In this document: one piece after another, positions 1 through 8,893 of the stretch
How positions within the stretch are numbered: the stretch's first letter is position 1
How the letters are laid out: each line of letters opens with the position of its first letter
Assembly: GCF_000374525.1 (NCBI RefSeq)
Contig: NZ_KB894570.1
Coordinates: 186,001 to 250,000 of the forward strand
Reading direction: 5' to 3'
DNA: 64,000 nt
From: Amorphus coralli DSM 19760
GTDB taxonomy: Bacteria > Pseudomonadota > Alphaproteobacteria > Rhizobiales > Amorphaceae
Notes under the pieces: model-generated
The model's database searches: none
Seen by the model: the letters and a program-made list of their open reading frames with translations, nothing else
What the model was told of the DNA's origin: nothing
Position numbers and translations under genes: made by a program

Positions 1-336
1 CAGCACCAGAAACCCGGACGTGCAGAAGCCGCACTGGACCGCGTCCTCCTCCACGAAGGCTTCCTGCAGCGCCTGGATGCTGCCGTCGCGCGCGAGGCCC
101 TCGATGGTGCGCAGTTCGCGGCCCTCCAGCTGAACGGCGAACAGAGTACAGGCGCGCACCGGTTCGCCGTCCACGATCACCGTGCAGGAGCCGCAGGAGC
201 CCTGTTCGCAGCCGACGGTCGTGCCGGAAAGCCGCAGGTCGCTGCGCAGCATCTCCGCCACGGTGCGGCGCGGTTCGACGGTCACGCTGGTGTCGACGCC
301 GTTGAGGCGGAAGCTGAGCGGTCGTATCTGGCTCAT
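1..336 (-). CDS. 2Fe-2S subunit of molybdenum hydroxylase (CoxS/XdhC-like), partial
   Basis: This is the small iron-sulfur subunit of a xanthine dehydrogenase/CO dehydrogenase-family enzyme, passing electrons between the molybdenum and FAD subunits. The visible 112 residues include the plant-ferredoxin-like cysteine pattern GCEQGSCGSC, a later single Cys in VRACTLFAV, and the start of the second cluster motif (QCGFCTSGF). The C-terminus lies beyond the left edge. The ATG at 334-336 overlaps the stop of the FAD subunit (ATGA), so the two are translationally coupled. The large molybdopterin subunit is expected just outside the window. The substrate cannot be told from this part. Confidence 0.9.
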   Translation of the reverse strand, partial: MSQIRPLSFRLNGVDTSVTVEPRRTVAEMLRSDLRLSGTTVGCEQGSCGSCTVIVDGEPVRACTLFAVQLEGRELRTIEGLARDGSIQALQEAFVEEDAVQCGFCTSGFLVL

Positions 337-1190
337 CGTGTCGACCGCTGCAGGGCTCGAAGCACCATTTCCCGCACCAGTTCGCGTCGGTGCAGGGCAT
401 CGGACAGCGGATCCTCCAGCGGTTCTACGATCTCCGAGGCGATTTCGGCGGCCTGTTCGAAGCGCACCTTGCTCGGCGCGGCCCCTTCCAGCGCCTCTTC
501 CGCCGGACCGAGCCGACGCGGCACGTCCTCCACCCCACCCACGGCAATGCGAACGCCGGTCATCCGTCCGCCCTTCAGCTCGTGCACCACGAGGGCCAGC
601 ACGGTGGCGAAGTCGCCGGTGCGGCGGCCGAATTCCGCGAAGCCCCAGCGCGCGGTTGCGGGCAGCGCCGGTATGGTTACCGCGGTCAGCATCTCTTCCT
701 CGCGCGCCGCCGTCATCTGCATGCCGGCGAAAAACTCCGACGCGGGAACCGAACGGGGTCCGTCCGAGGCGCTTTCCAGCGTCAGGTTGGCGTCGAGGGC
801 CACCACCGCCAGGCCCCATTCGGATGCGGGATCTGCGTGGGCGAGGCTGCCGCAGAAGGTGCCGCGCGTGCGCACCGGCCAGGTGCCGATATGGTCGGCC
901 AGGTGGGCAAGCACCTCCCCGAGCGGTGTGCGCGACGGCATCCGGCGCAGCGTCTCATGGCGCACCAGCGGGCCGATTTCCAGCCGGTCGCTTTCCTCCA
1001 CCAGACCCGGCGCGTCGGTGAGCCGGTTGATATCAACCAGCACGGACGGCTGCGCCAGCCGGAACGCCATGGCAGGCACGAGGCTCTGCCCGCCGGCCAG
1101 GATGCGGGCGTCGCCGCCGGCCTGAGCCAGCAGGCCGAGCGCCTCGTCGATGGTCCTGGGCGCGTGATGATCGAAGGAAGCCGGGGTCAA
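333..1190 (-). CDS. FAD-binding subunit of molybdenum hydroxylase (CoxM-like)
   Basis: This 285-residue protein matches the medium FAD subunit of CO/xanthine dehydrogenase-type molybdenum hydroxylases, which moves electrons from the 2Fe-2S clusters to the acceptor. The N-terminal FAD-binding segment ILAGGQSLVPAM and the second flavin motif (CGSLAHADPASEW) are both present, followed by the CO dehydrogenase flavoprotein C-terminal domain. Length is normal for the family. It lies upstream of the 2Fe-2S subunit with a 4-nt overlap. The 155 bp between its start and fdsD show no obvious promoter, and it reads in the same direction as the fds operon, so read-through from fds is possible. Substrate unknown; many CoxM paralogues are not CO dehydrogenases. 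Confidence 0.9.
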   Translation of the reverse strand: MTPASFDHHAPRTIDEALGLLAQAGGDARILAGGQSLVPAMAFRLAQPSVLVDINRLTDAPGLVEESDRLEIGPLVRHETLRRMPSRTPLGEVLAHLADHIGTWPVRTRGTFCGSLAHADPASEWGLAVVALDANLTLESASDGPRSVPASEFFAGMQMTAAREEEMLTAVTIPALPATARWGFAEFGRRTGDFATVLALVVHELKGGRMTGVRIAVGGVEDVPRRLGPAEEALEGAAPSKVRFEQAAEIASEIVEPLEDPLSDALHRRELVREMVLRALQRSTR

Positions 1191-1345
1191 TTCACCCGTG
1201 TCCGGTCAGCGGTCGAACGGCGCCTGCGCGAATCGCAGGAGCGCGGAAACCCTCCGATTTTGAGGCTGGAGCCCCCGATGGCAATGCGGAAATGTTGCAC
1301 CGGGGAGGCGGACGCCGCATCGAGAGCCCGGATGGGCGCTCCGGA

Positions 1346-1567
1346 TCAGGCGTCGGCGGGCATGGTGAGCTGGCGCGCGGCTTCCATCACCAGCGGGTCG
1401 AGCTCGGCCCCGCCGGCCTCGATGTGGGCCAGCAGCCCCCGGCGCATGCGCGGATCCCAGAATTTCTGGATGTGATCGGCAATGCCGTCCACGGCTTCCG
1501 CGTGGGTGTAGGCGGAAAAGTAGTCGGCGATCTGGTTCGCCATGCGGACGAGGTCTTCAGTGTCCAT
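1346..1567 (-). CDS. fdsD: formate dehydrogenase delta subunit FdsD
   Basis: This is the small (73-residue) FdsD protein found at the end of fds operons, needed for assembly or stability of the soluble NAD-dependent formate dehydrogenase. The sequence is helical and shows the family's typical features: an N-terminal LVRMANQIADYF, a middle HIQKFWDPRMR and a C-terminal LDPLVMEAA. A strong ribosome site (GGAGGA) lies 8 nt before the ATG. It follows fdhD by 22 bp, completing the order fdsG-fdsB-fdsA-fdhD-fdsD. Confidence 0.93.
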   Translation of the reverse strand: MDTEDLVRMANQIADYFSAYTHAEAVDGIADHIQKFWDPRMRRGLLAHIEAGGAELDPLVMEAARQLTMPADA

Positions 1568-1589
1568 CGCTTGGTCCTCCTGTCCGGCG

Positions 1590-2408
1590 TCAGTCGATTA
1601 CCACGACACTGTCGTCCGGCCCGGCGGCGGCAAGCTTCACGCCGGCCTGGCGTGCGCAGTCGAGCGCCAGCGTCGTCGGTGCCGATACCGACGCGATCAG
1701 CGGCGCACCGGCGACGGCTGCCTTCAGCACCATTTCGAAGCTCGCCCGGCTGGACAGCACGATGAAACCATGCACCGGAAGCCGTCCGTCGCGCGCCAGC
1801 GCGCCGATCAGCTTGTCGAGGGCGTTGTGCCGGCCGACATCCTCGCGTGCCTCGACGATGGTCCCGTCGGGCGAAGCGAGGGCGGCGGCGTGCACGGAAT
1901 GGTTCACCCGGTTCAGCGGCTGGTGACCCGAGAGCGCGGCAAAGGCGGCCGCGATGGCCCCGGGTGCGATCGCCGGGCGCGCCGACACCGGCTTTGGCGC
2001 GCGCACCGCATCGCCCAGTGCCGTGACGCCGCAGACGCCGCAGCCCGAGCGGCCGGCGAGACCGCGGCCGCGCTCGATGCCGGCAGACAGCGCCGTTTCG
2101 GGGATCGTCAGCCGGGCGATCATGCCGTCGGTCTCGCTCGTGATGGCAATGTTTTCGATCGCGGCCACGTCATCGACGATGGCCTCCGTCAGCGCGAAGC
2201 CGATGGCGAAGTCCTCCAGGTCCGCCGGCGTCACCATCATCACCGCGTGCGGCGTGTCGTTGACGCGGACCTCCAGCGGGATTTCCTCCGCGAGCGCCCA
2301 CACGCCCTCGGTGGTGGTTCCATCCGGGCGCGACACCCGCGTCTTCACGCGCGCGCCGGCGGATCGCGCGCCGGTCATCGGCGAAAGCGGCCGGGCAGGG
2401 ACGGCCAT
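1590..2408 (-). CDS. fdhD: formate dehydrogenase sulfurtransferase FdhD (FdsC)
   Basis: FdhD/FdsC moves sulfur from a cysteine desulfurase to the molybdenum (bis-MGD) cofactor and so activates formate dehydrogenase; it acts in the cytoplasm as a maturation factor. The 272-residue product carries the CxxC sulfurtransferase motif in SGCGVCG and the family segment GREDVGRHNALDKLIG (here EAREDVGRHNALDK). The GTG at 2414 overlaps the fdsA stop, but ATG 2408 is preferred because a GGAG lies 5-8 nt upstream of it. Its place between fdsA and fdsD is the usual one. Confidence 0.94.
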   Translation of the reverse strand: MAVPARPLSPMTGARSAGARVKTRVSRPDGTTTEGVWALAEEIPLEVRVNDTPHAVMMVTPADLEDFAIGFALTEAIVDDVAAIENIAITSETDGMIARLTIPETALSAGIERGRGLAGRSGCGVCGVTALGDAVRAPKPVSARPAIAPGAIAAAFAALSGHQPLNRVNHSVHAAALASPDGTIVEAREDVGRHNALDKLIGALARDGRLPVHGFIVLSSRASFEMVLKAAVAGAPLIASVSAPTTLALDCARQAGVKLAAAGPDDSVVVID

Positions 2409-2410
2409 CC

Positions 2411-5248
2411 TCACTCCGCCGCCTCGATGACGACGGTCTCGGACCTGCGCCGGTCATGCTCCAGCTGCCAGTCCGACGGCTGGTTGGACAGCGTCACCTG
2501 CACCGCCGTCACCTTGTATTCCGGGCAGTTGGTGGCCCAGTCGGAGTTCTCCGTGGTGATGACGTTGGCGCCGCTCACCGGGTGGTGGAAGGTCGTGTAG
2601 ACCACGCCCTGCGGCATCCGGTCGGTGATCTTCGCGCGCAGCGTCGTGGCGCCCTTGCGCGAGGCGATGGAGACCATCGCCCCGTCCTCGATGCCACGCA
2701 CCTCCGCGTCATGCGGGTGCAGCTCCAGCATGTCCTCCGGGTGCCAGACCGAGTTCGCCGTGCGCCGCGTCTGGGCGCCGACATTGTACTGCGACAGGAT
2801 GCGGCCGGTGGTCAGGATCAGCGGGTAGAAGCGGTTGGTGCGCTCCTCCGTCGGCACGAACTTGGTCAGCGAGAACTGGCCGCGCCCGCGCGAGAACCCG
2901 TCCACGTGCATGGTCGGCGTGCCGTCCGGCGCATTCTCGTTGCATGGCCACTGCAGCGATCCGGCCGCGTCGAGGCGCTCGAACGAAACCCCGGCGAAAG
3001 TCGGCGTCACGGCGGCGATCTCGTCCATGATCTCCGCGCCGGACGCGTAGCTCATGTCATAGCCCATGGCGCGCGCGATGCGGGCGATCACCTCCCACTC
3101 CTGCAGGCCGGTCTTGGACGCCATCACCGGCCGCACCCGGTTGATGCGGCGTTCTGCGTTGGTGAACGTTCCATCCTTTTCCAGGAATGAGGTCCCGGGC
3201 AGGAAGACGTGGGCGTAGGCGGCTGTTTCGTTCAGGAACAGGTCCTGCACGACCACGCACTCCATTGCCTCCAGCCCAGCCGTCACGTGCTGGGTGTCGG
3301 GATCCGACTGGGCGATATCCTCGCCCTGGACCAGAAGCCCCTTGAAGGAACCGTCGAGCGCTGCCGCCAGCATGTTGGGAATGCGCAGGCCCGGCTCGGC
3401 ATCGAGGGCCACGCCCCAACGCGCCTCGAACAGATCGCGCACCGCCGTCTCGCCGACATGGCGGTAGCCCGGAAACTCGTGCGGGAAGGAGCCCATGTCG
3501 CACGAGCCCTGCACATTGTTCTGGCCACGCAGCGGGTTCACGCCGACGCCTTCGCGGCCGAGATTGCCGGTGGCCATCGCCAGGTTCGCCATGGCCATCA
3601 CCATGGTGGAGCCTTGGCTGTGTTCGGTGACGCCCAGCCCGTAATAGATCGCGCCGTTGCCGCCGGTGGCATAGAGCCGGGCGGCGGCGCGCAAATCTTC
3701 CGCCGGTACGCCGGTGGTCTCCTCCACGGCCTCCGGGCTGTTCTCCGGACCGGCGATGAACGCCTCCCAGCGGCCGAAGGAGACCGGGTCGCAGCGCTCC
3801 TCCACGAAGGCGCGGTCGACGAGGCCTTCCGTCACGATGACGTGGCCGATGGCGTTCATCACCGCCACGTTGGTGCTGGGACGCAGCTGCAGGTGATGCG
3901 CGGCGCTGATGTGCGGCGAGCGCACCAGGTCGATCCGGCGCGGGTCGACGACGATGAGCTTCGCACCCTCGCGCAGGCGCTTCTTCATCCGCGAGGCGAA
4001 CACCGGGTGCCCGTCGGTGGGGTTCGCGCCGATCACCATCACCACGTCGGTCGTCTCCACCGACTTGAAGTTCTGGGTGCCGGCGGAGGTGCCGAAGGCC
4101 GTCTTCAGCCCGTAGCCCGTCGGCGAGTGGCAGACCCGGGCGCAGGTGTCGACGTTGTTGTTGTGGAAGGCGGCGCGCACCAGCTTCTGGACGACGTAGA
4201 CTTCCTCGTTGGTGCAGCGCGAGGAGGTGATCGCGCCGATGGCGCCACGCCCGTGCCTGTCCTGAAGCGCCTTGAACCGGTCGGCGGTGAAGGCGATCGC
4301 CTCGTCCCAGGAGACCGGTCGCCACGGATCCTGGATCGTGTCGCGCACCATCGGCGTGGTGACCCGGTCCTTGTGGGTGGCGTAGCCGAAAGCGAAGCGG
4401 CCCTTCACGCAGGAATGGCCCTCGTTGGCGCCGCCGTCATTGTACGGCACCATGCGGATGACCTCCTCGCCCTTCAGCTCGGCCTTGAAGGAGCAGCCGA
4501 CGCCGCAATAGGCGCAGGTGGTGAGAACGGTACGGTTCGGTACGCCGTGGTCGACCACGGCCTTCTCCTGCAGCGTCGCGGTCGGACAAGCCTGGACGCA
4601 GGCGCCGCAGGAGACGCACTCCGACGACAGGAAGTCGTCGAACGCGGCGCCGGGGGAGACCTTCGATTCGAAGCCGCGCCCCTCGATGGTCAGCGCAAAG
4701 GTGCCCTGGACCTCCTCGCAGGCGCGCACGCAGCGCGAGCAGACGATGCACTTGGACGGATCGAACTGGAAGTAGGGGTTGGAGACGTCCTTGTCCTGGC
4801 CGAGATGATTGTCGCCCTCGTAACCGTAGCGCACCTCGCGCAGGCCGACGTCGCCGGCCATGTCCTGCAGTTCGCAGTCGCCGTTGGCGGAACAGGTCAG
4901 GCAGTCGAGCGGGTGGTCGGAGATGTAGAGCTCCATCACCCCCTTGCGCAGCGCCTCCAGGCGCGGTGTCTGGGTCTTCACCACCATGCCGTCCGCCACC
5001 GGCGTCGTGCAGGAGGCGGGCGTACCGCGCCGGCCCTCCACCTCGACCAGGCAGAGGCGGCAGGAGCCGAACGGCTCGACGGAATCGGTTGCGCAGAGCT
5101 TCGGGATAGAGATCCCGGCCTCCACGGCCGCCCGCATCACTGAGGTGCCTTCCGGCACGGTGATCTCGTGGCTGTCGATGCGCAGCGTGACCGTCGTCCC
5201 GGTGTCCTTGGCCGGCGTCCCGTAGTCGGTTTCCTTGAGGAGCGTCAT
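2411..5248 (-). CDS. fdsA: NAD-dependent formate dehydrogenase alpha subunit FdsA
   Basis: This is the catalytic molybdenum bis-MGD subunit of the cytoplasmic formate dehydrogenase, oxidising formate to CO2. The 945 residues hold an N-terminal 2Fe-2S ferredoxin domain (Cys 52, 63, 66 and 80), a His/Cys-ligated cluster region (DHPLDCLTCSANGDC, residues 111-125), two 4Fe-4S sites (CIVCSRCVRAC and CVSCGACVQAC, about 167-221) and the cluster nearest the cofactor (CAYCGVGC, about 245-252). The Mo ligand is Cys373 in TCARVCHSPT, so this is a cysteine rather than a selenocysteine enzyme; the next residue, His374, is the conserved active-site His. Length and domain order match the Rhodobacter and Cupriavidus FdsA proteins. 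FdsB lies 31 bp upstream. Confidence 0.97.
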   Translation of the reverse strand: MTLLKETDYGTPAKDTGTTVTLRIDSHEITVPEGTSVMRAAVEAGISIPKLCATDSVEPFGSCRLCLVEVEGRRGTPASCTTPVADGMVVKTQTPRLEALRKGVMELYISDHPLDCLTCSANGDCELQDMAGDVGLREVRYGYEGDNHLGQDKDVSNPYFQFDPSKCIVCSRCVRACEEVQGTFALTIEGRGFESKVSPGAAFDDFLSSECVSCGACVQACPTATLQEKAVVDHGVPNRTVLTTCAYCGVGCSFKAELKGEEVIRMVPYNDGGANEGHSCVKGRFAFGYATHKDRVTTPMVRDTIQDPWRPVSWDEAIAFTADRFKALQDRHGRGAIGAITSSRCTNEEVYVVQKLVRAAFHNNNVDTCARVCHSPTGYGLKTAFGTSAGTQNFKSVETTDVVMVIGANPTDGHPVFASRMKKRLREGAKLIVVDPRRIDLVRSPHISAAHHLQLRPSTNVAVMNAIGHVIVTEGLVDRAFVEERCDPVSFGRWEAFIAGPENSPEAVEETTGVPAEDLRAAARLYATGGNGAIYYGLGVTEHSQGSTMVMAMANLAMATGNLGREGVGVNPLRGQNNVQGSCDMGSFPHEFPGYRHVGETAVRDLFEARWGVALDAEPGLRIPNMLAAALDGSFKGLLVQGEDIAQSDPDTQHVTAGLEAMECVVVQDLFLNETAAYAHVFLPGTSFLEKDGTFTNAERRINRVRPVMASKTGLQEWEVIARIARAMGYDMSYASGAEIMDEIAAVTPTFAGVSFERLDAAGSLQWPCNENAPDGTPTMHVDGFSRGRGQFSLTKFVPTEERTNRFYPLILTTGRILSQYNVGAQTRRTANSVWHPEDMLELHPHDAEVRGIEDGAMVSIASRKGATTLRAKITDRMPQGVVYTTFHHPVSGANVITTENSDWATNCPEYKVTAVQVTLSNQPSDWQLEHDRRRSETVVIEAAE

Positions 5249-5279
5249 CGGGGTCTCCCGTCCTTGCTGCCGGCGCGCG

Positions 5280-6845
5280 TCATTCGGCTGCGGCCTGCGC
5301 GGCGGCGGCCCGGTCGAAGTCTTCTGGAAAATGGGTGAGGGCGCTCATCACCGGCATCGGCGTGAGGCCGCCCATGGCGCACATGGAGGCGTCGGTCATC
5401 AGCGTGCAGAGATCTTCCACGATGGCCACGTTGGCGGCGACGTCCTCGCCGGCCAGGATCTTCTCCACCGTCTCGCGGCCGCGCACCGCGCCGATGCGGC
5501 AGGGCGTGCACTTGCCGCAGGATTCGATGGCGCAGAATTCAAAGGCGAAGCGCGCCTGCTCGGCCATGTCGACGCTTTCGTCGAACACCACCAGCCCGCC
5601 GTGGCCCAGCATGAAGCCGGCCTCGGCGAAGGCCTCGTAGTCCATCGGCAGGTCCATCCGCCAGGCCGGCACGTAGGCGCCAAGCGGGCCGCCCACCTGC
5701 ACCGCGCGCACCGGTCGGCCTGAGAGGGTGCCGCCACCAAAGTCTTCGACCAGCTCCTTCAGCGTGATGCCGAACGGCAGCTCTACCAGTCCGCCGCGGG
5801 CGATGTTGCCGGCCAGCTGGAACGGCATGGTGCCGCGGGAACGGCCTGTGCCGAAGGCCTCGTAGCGATCCGGACCGTCGGCCAGGATGGATGGCACGGC
5901 GGCGAAGGACAGCACGTTGTTGACCACGGTGGGCTGGCCGAACAGGCCGGCGATCGCCGGGATCGGCGGCTTGGCGCGCACGATGCCGCGCTTGCCTTCG
6001 AGGCTGTCGAGCATCGCCGACTCCTCGCCGCACACATAGGAGCCGGCGCCGACGCGCACGGCGAGCCGGAAGCGGCGGCCCGAGCCGAGGATGTCGTCGC
6101 CCAACGTCCCGTCGGCCTCGCAGGCTTTAATCGCCGTGCGCATCGCAGCGACCGCGTCGGGATATTCGGACCGGATGTAGACGAAGCCGGTATCGGCGCC
6201 GACGGCGAGGCCGGCAATCGTCATGCCCTCGATCAGCAGGAACGGGTCGCCTTCCATCAGGATGCGGTCGGCGAAGGTTCCGGAATCGCCCTCGTCGGCG
6301 TTGCAGCAGACATATTTCTGCGTCGCCTCGATGCCGGCGACAGTGTGCCACTTGATGCCGGTCGGGAACCCCGCGCCACCCCGGCCGCGGAGGCCGGAGG
6401 CCACCACGTCCTCGATCACGTCCGCTGCCGGCCTCGCCAGTGCCGCCTGCAGGCCGCGGAAGCCACCGTGGGCCCGGTAATCGGCAACGCTCGTCGGATC
6501 GATCACGCCGCAGCGGCCGAACGTCACCCGCTCCTGGCGCGCGAAATAGGGGATTTCCTCCACCGGACCGAGATGAAGCGGGTGGCCGGTTGCGTTAGGA
6601 AAGCCGGAGCCGAACAGGGTCGGCACGTCCTCGGCGCTAACCGGCCCGTAGGCGACGCGGCCCGCCTCGGTCTCCACCTCCACCAGCGGCTCCAGGAACA
6701 GCAAGCCGCGCGTTCCGGTGCGCTTCACGACGATGTCGATGGCACGCGCCTGCGCCTGCGCGGCGATGGCGGAGGCGACCTCGTCGGCGCCCACCGAGCG
6801 GGCGGCGGCATCCTTCGGGACGGTGACGATTACGGGGTCGCTCAT
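5280..6845 (-). CDS. fdsB: formate dehydrogenase beta subunit FdsB (NuoF-like)
   Basis: FdsB is the diaphorase subunit: it binds FMN and NAD+ and passes electrons from formate oxidation to NAD+. The 521-residue protein has an N-terminal thioredoxin-like part (about 1-115), then the NuoF core with the FMN/NADH motif GRGGAGFPTGIKW, the CNADEGDSGTFADR segment, and the C-terminal 4Fe-4S motif ESCGKCTPCR. The architecture matches the NuoE-NuoF-derived FdsB family. It lies 4 bp after fdsG, so they are probably translated together, and 31 bp before fdsA. Confidence 0.96.
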   Translation of the reverse strand: MSDPVIVTVPKDAAARSVGADEVASAIAAQAQARAIDIVVKRTGTRGLLFLEPLVEVETEAGRVAYGPVSAEDVPTLFGSGFPNATGHPLHLGPVEEIPYFARQERVTFGRCGVIDPTSVADYRAHGGFRGLQAALARPAADVIEDVVASGLRGRGGAGFPTGIKWHTVAGIEATQKYVCCNADEGDSGTFADRILMEGDPFLLIEGMTIAGLAVGADTGFVYIRSEYPDAVAAMRTAIKACEADGTLGDDILGSGRRFRLAVRVGAGSYVCGEESAMLDSLEGKRGIVRAKPPIPAIAGLFGQPTVVNNVLSFAAVPSILADGPDRYEAFGTGRSRGTMPFQLAGNIARGGLVELPFGITLKELVEDFGGGTLSGRPVRAVQVGGPLGAYVPAWRMDLPMDYEAFAEAGFMLGHGGLVVFDESVDMAEQARFAFEFCAIESCGKCTPCRIGAVRGRETVEKILAGEDVAANVAIVEDLCTLMTDASMCAMGGLTPMPVMSALTHFPEDFDRAAAAQAAAE

Positions 6846-6849
6846 GGCC

Positions 6850-7389
6850 TCACTCCGCTGCCTGCGGCGCGTCGGCGCGGGCGCCTGCCGCGATGGCGTC
6901 GATCCGCTCCCGGGTCAGCCGAGCGACGAGGCGGCCGTCGACCAGGGCGGCCGGGCCCAGCGCGCAGTTGCCGAGGCAGTAGGCCGCTTCGACGGTCAAG
7001 GCTCCGTCCGTGGTCGTGCCGCCGGTCCCGATACCCTCACTCGCGCAAATGTGATCGTAGAGCGCCTGCGCGCCGACGGCCTGGCAGGCCTCCGCTCGGC
7101 ACAGCTTCACGACGTGCCGGCCCTGAGGCGCGGTATGAAAGTCGTGGTAGTAGCTGACCACGCCATGGACCTCGGCGCGCGACAGGTTCAGGGCCGCGGC
7201 GATGGTCGCAAGCGCCTCCGGGGGGACGTAGCCAACGCGTTGCTGCACAGCGTGGAGGATCTCAAGGAGCGCATCCGGCCGATTTTCGTGGCACGCACAC
7301 AGGGCTTGGATGCCATGCGGATCCACGTCAGCCCGGCTCGCATGAGCGCCGCGACCACTGTGATCGTCGCCGTTCACCGAGCCCGGCAT
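6850..7389 (-). CDS. fdsG: formate dehydrogenase gamma subunit FdsG (NuoE-like)
   Basis: FdsG is the thioredoxin-like 2Fe-2S subunit homologous to NuoE that forms the NAD-reducing module with FdsB. The four cluster cysteines are seen in KLCRAEAC and YCLGNC. The reading frame opens upstream at TTG 7431 and has an ATG at 7419, but ATG 7389 is chosen because GGAGG stands 5 nt before it, giving a usual 179-residue protein. It is the first gene of the fds operon; the upstream region contains a T-N11-A palindrome that suits a LysR-type activator. Confidence 0.94.
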   Translation of the reverse strand: MPGSVNGDDHSGRGAHASRADVDPHGIQALCACHENRPDALLEILHAVQQRVGYVPPEALATIAAALNLSRAEVHGVVSYYHDFHTAPQGRHVVKLCRAEACQAVGAQALYDHICASEGIGTGGTTTDGALTVEAAYCLGNCALGPAALVDGRLVARLTRERIDAIAAGARADAPQAAE

Positions 7390-7508
7390 GCTATCCTCCA
7401 CGCACGAAACGCGGGGCATGCGCCGTCCCAAACCGGTCGCTACCCCATCCTGCTACCGAGGGTTTCGCCTTTTCTGGAAGGGTTCAAATTGATTCTGCGG
7501 ATGGCGTC

Positions 7509-7523
7509 ATAGGGGCCGCCTAT
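7509..7523. promoter_or_regulatory. candidate LysR-type regulator box upstream of fdsG
   Basis: The 15-bp imperfect palindrome ATAGG-N5-CCTAT contains the LysR-family T-N11-A signature (T7510, A7522). It lies 120 bp upstream of the fdsG start and 78 bp upstream of the divergent diguanylate cyclase. An FdsR-like LysR gene is 2.3 kb away. Binding is inferred only. Confidence 0.4.
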
Positions 7524-7600
7524 CAATCGGCGTTTGTTTTTCGGCGGATCGTCGAACGTCAGTAAACCTCCCATGGAACAGCTCCCGAATTTGGTGTTTG

Positions 7601-8875
7601 ATGCCCGATCGTTTACGGGGACTGACCGATTCCATGGGCCTGGATCTGGGCTACGCGCTTGCGCAGGCCGGCGTGTACTACGCCATCATGCTTGCCCTGT
7701 TCTGGTACCGCCGGTCGCTGGGCATCGGGACCTTCTTCTGTGCCCTGTGCGCGCTGACCTTTGCCGAGAACTACCTCGCGATCACCGTGTTCGTGGCCAT
7801 CGGGCCGATGACCTACACGCCCGGCTCGGTGATCCTGTTCACCGGCAAGCTGCTGCTGCTTCTGCTCGCCTACATCCGCGAGGATGCGGAGTCGGTCCGT
7901 CAGCCGATCTACGGCCTGCTGATCGGCAACTTCGTCATCATCTTCGTGGTGCTCCTGGTCAGTCACCAGACGCGGATCGATTCCAACGCGGCTGGATTCG
8001 CCATCGACATGGTCGCGGAATCCACCTGGCTGTCGGTCTGGGGCACGGTGCTGCTCTTTGTCGATTCCGTCGCAATCATCCTGCTTTACGAGCGACTGAC
8101 GGCCGTCCGCTGGCTGAATCTCTATTCGCGGATGTGGCTCAGCGCCGTCGTGGTGCTGATCTTCGATCAGGTGGCCTTCTTTGCAGCGCTCTACACCTTC
8201 TTCGGCGTTCCGTTCTCCGCCGGTGCGGGCGGGCTTGCCGGCAAGATCGTGGCCGCCGGCGTCTACAGCCTCGTGCTCTGGGCCTATCTCCGCCTTCTCG
8301 AGCACCATCGCGACGCCGCCGAGCGCCCACACCGGGTGGCCGACGTGTTCGATATCCTCACCTACCGGCAGCGCTTCGAAGCCATGCAGGAAACGGCGCG
8401 TCTGGACGAACTCACCGGGGCCCGCAACAGGCGTGCCCTTTTCGATCTCGGACCCGGGATGGTCGAAGCCAGCCTGGCCCGGCAAGAGCCGGTAAGCCTG
8501 TTCATGATCGATCTGAACGGCTTCAAGAAGGTCAACGACGAGTTTGGGCATGCCGCCGGCGACCGGCTTCTGCGCGAGTTCGTCGAGGCGATCCGGAAAT
8601 CGGGGCGCGAGAGTGATCCGGTGTTCCGGTATGGCGGCGATGAATTCGTCGTCATCGCTGCAGGCGCGGGCCGTCTTCCGGCCGAGCGTCTGGGGCGGGC
8701 GTTCCGGGATGCCGCGTCCGGGCTGGAAGTCGGCGGAACGGCCGGGCACATCTCTGTCAGCGTCGGCCTTGCGATCGGCGGCGAGGATGGCAGGACGCTC
8801 GCGGACCTTCTCGAAGCAGCTGACCGATCCATGTACGCCAGCCGCGGTGGCCGGCTCGATCCCGAACCGGCCTGA
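7601..8875 (+). CDS. membrane diguanylate cyclase (GGDEF)
   Basis: This 424-residue protein probably makes cyclic di-GMP from two GTP at the inner membrane. The first ~245 residues hold about seven hydrophobic segments in a sensor region of no recognised family, then a short linker and a GGDEF domain. The active site is FRYGGDEFVV, and the product-inhibition RxxD site (RESD) lies nine residues before it, so feedback control is expected. There is no EAL domain. ATG 7601 is used; ATG 7634 (MGLDLGYA) is an alternative closer to the first membrane segment. The gene is divergent from fdsG and convergent with the LysR gene. Confidence 0.88.
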   Translation: MPDRLRGLTDSMGLDLGYALAQAGVYYAIMLALFWYRRSLGIGTFFCALCALTFAENYLAITVFVAIGPMTYTPGSVILFTGKLLLLLLAYIREDAESVRQPIYGLLIGNFVIIFVVLLVSHQTRIDSNAAGFAIDMVAESTWLSVWGTVLLFVDSVAIILLYERLTAVRWLNLYSRMWLSAVVVLIFDQVAFFAALYTFFGVPFSAGAGGLAGKIVAAGVYSLVLWAYLRLLEHHRDAAERPHRVADVFDILTYRQRFEAMQETARLDELTGARNRRALFDLGPGMVEASLARQEPVSLFMIDLNGFKKVNDEFGHAAGDRLLREFVEAIRKSGRESDPVFRYGGDEFVVIAAGAGRLPAERLGRAFRDAASGLEVGGTAGHISVSVGLAIGGEDGRTLADLLEAADRSMYASRGGRLDPEPA

Positions 8876-8893
8876 CCCGGCGCATGCGCGGCG

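Noticed and set aside
3209-5143. A 644-residue plus-strand open frame inside fdsA
   Set aside because: It is antisense to a gene with all cluster-binding cysteines. The frame is rich in His/Arg/Ala, typical of antisense shadows, and has no family features.
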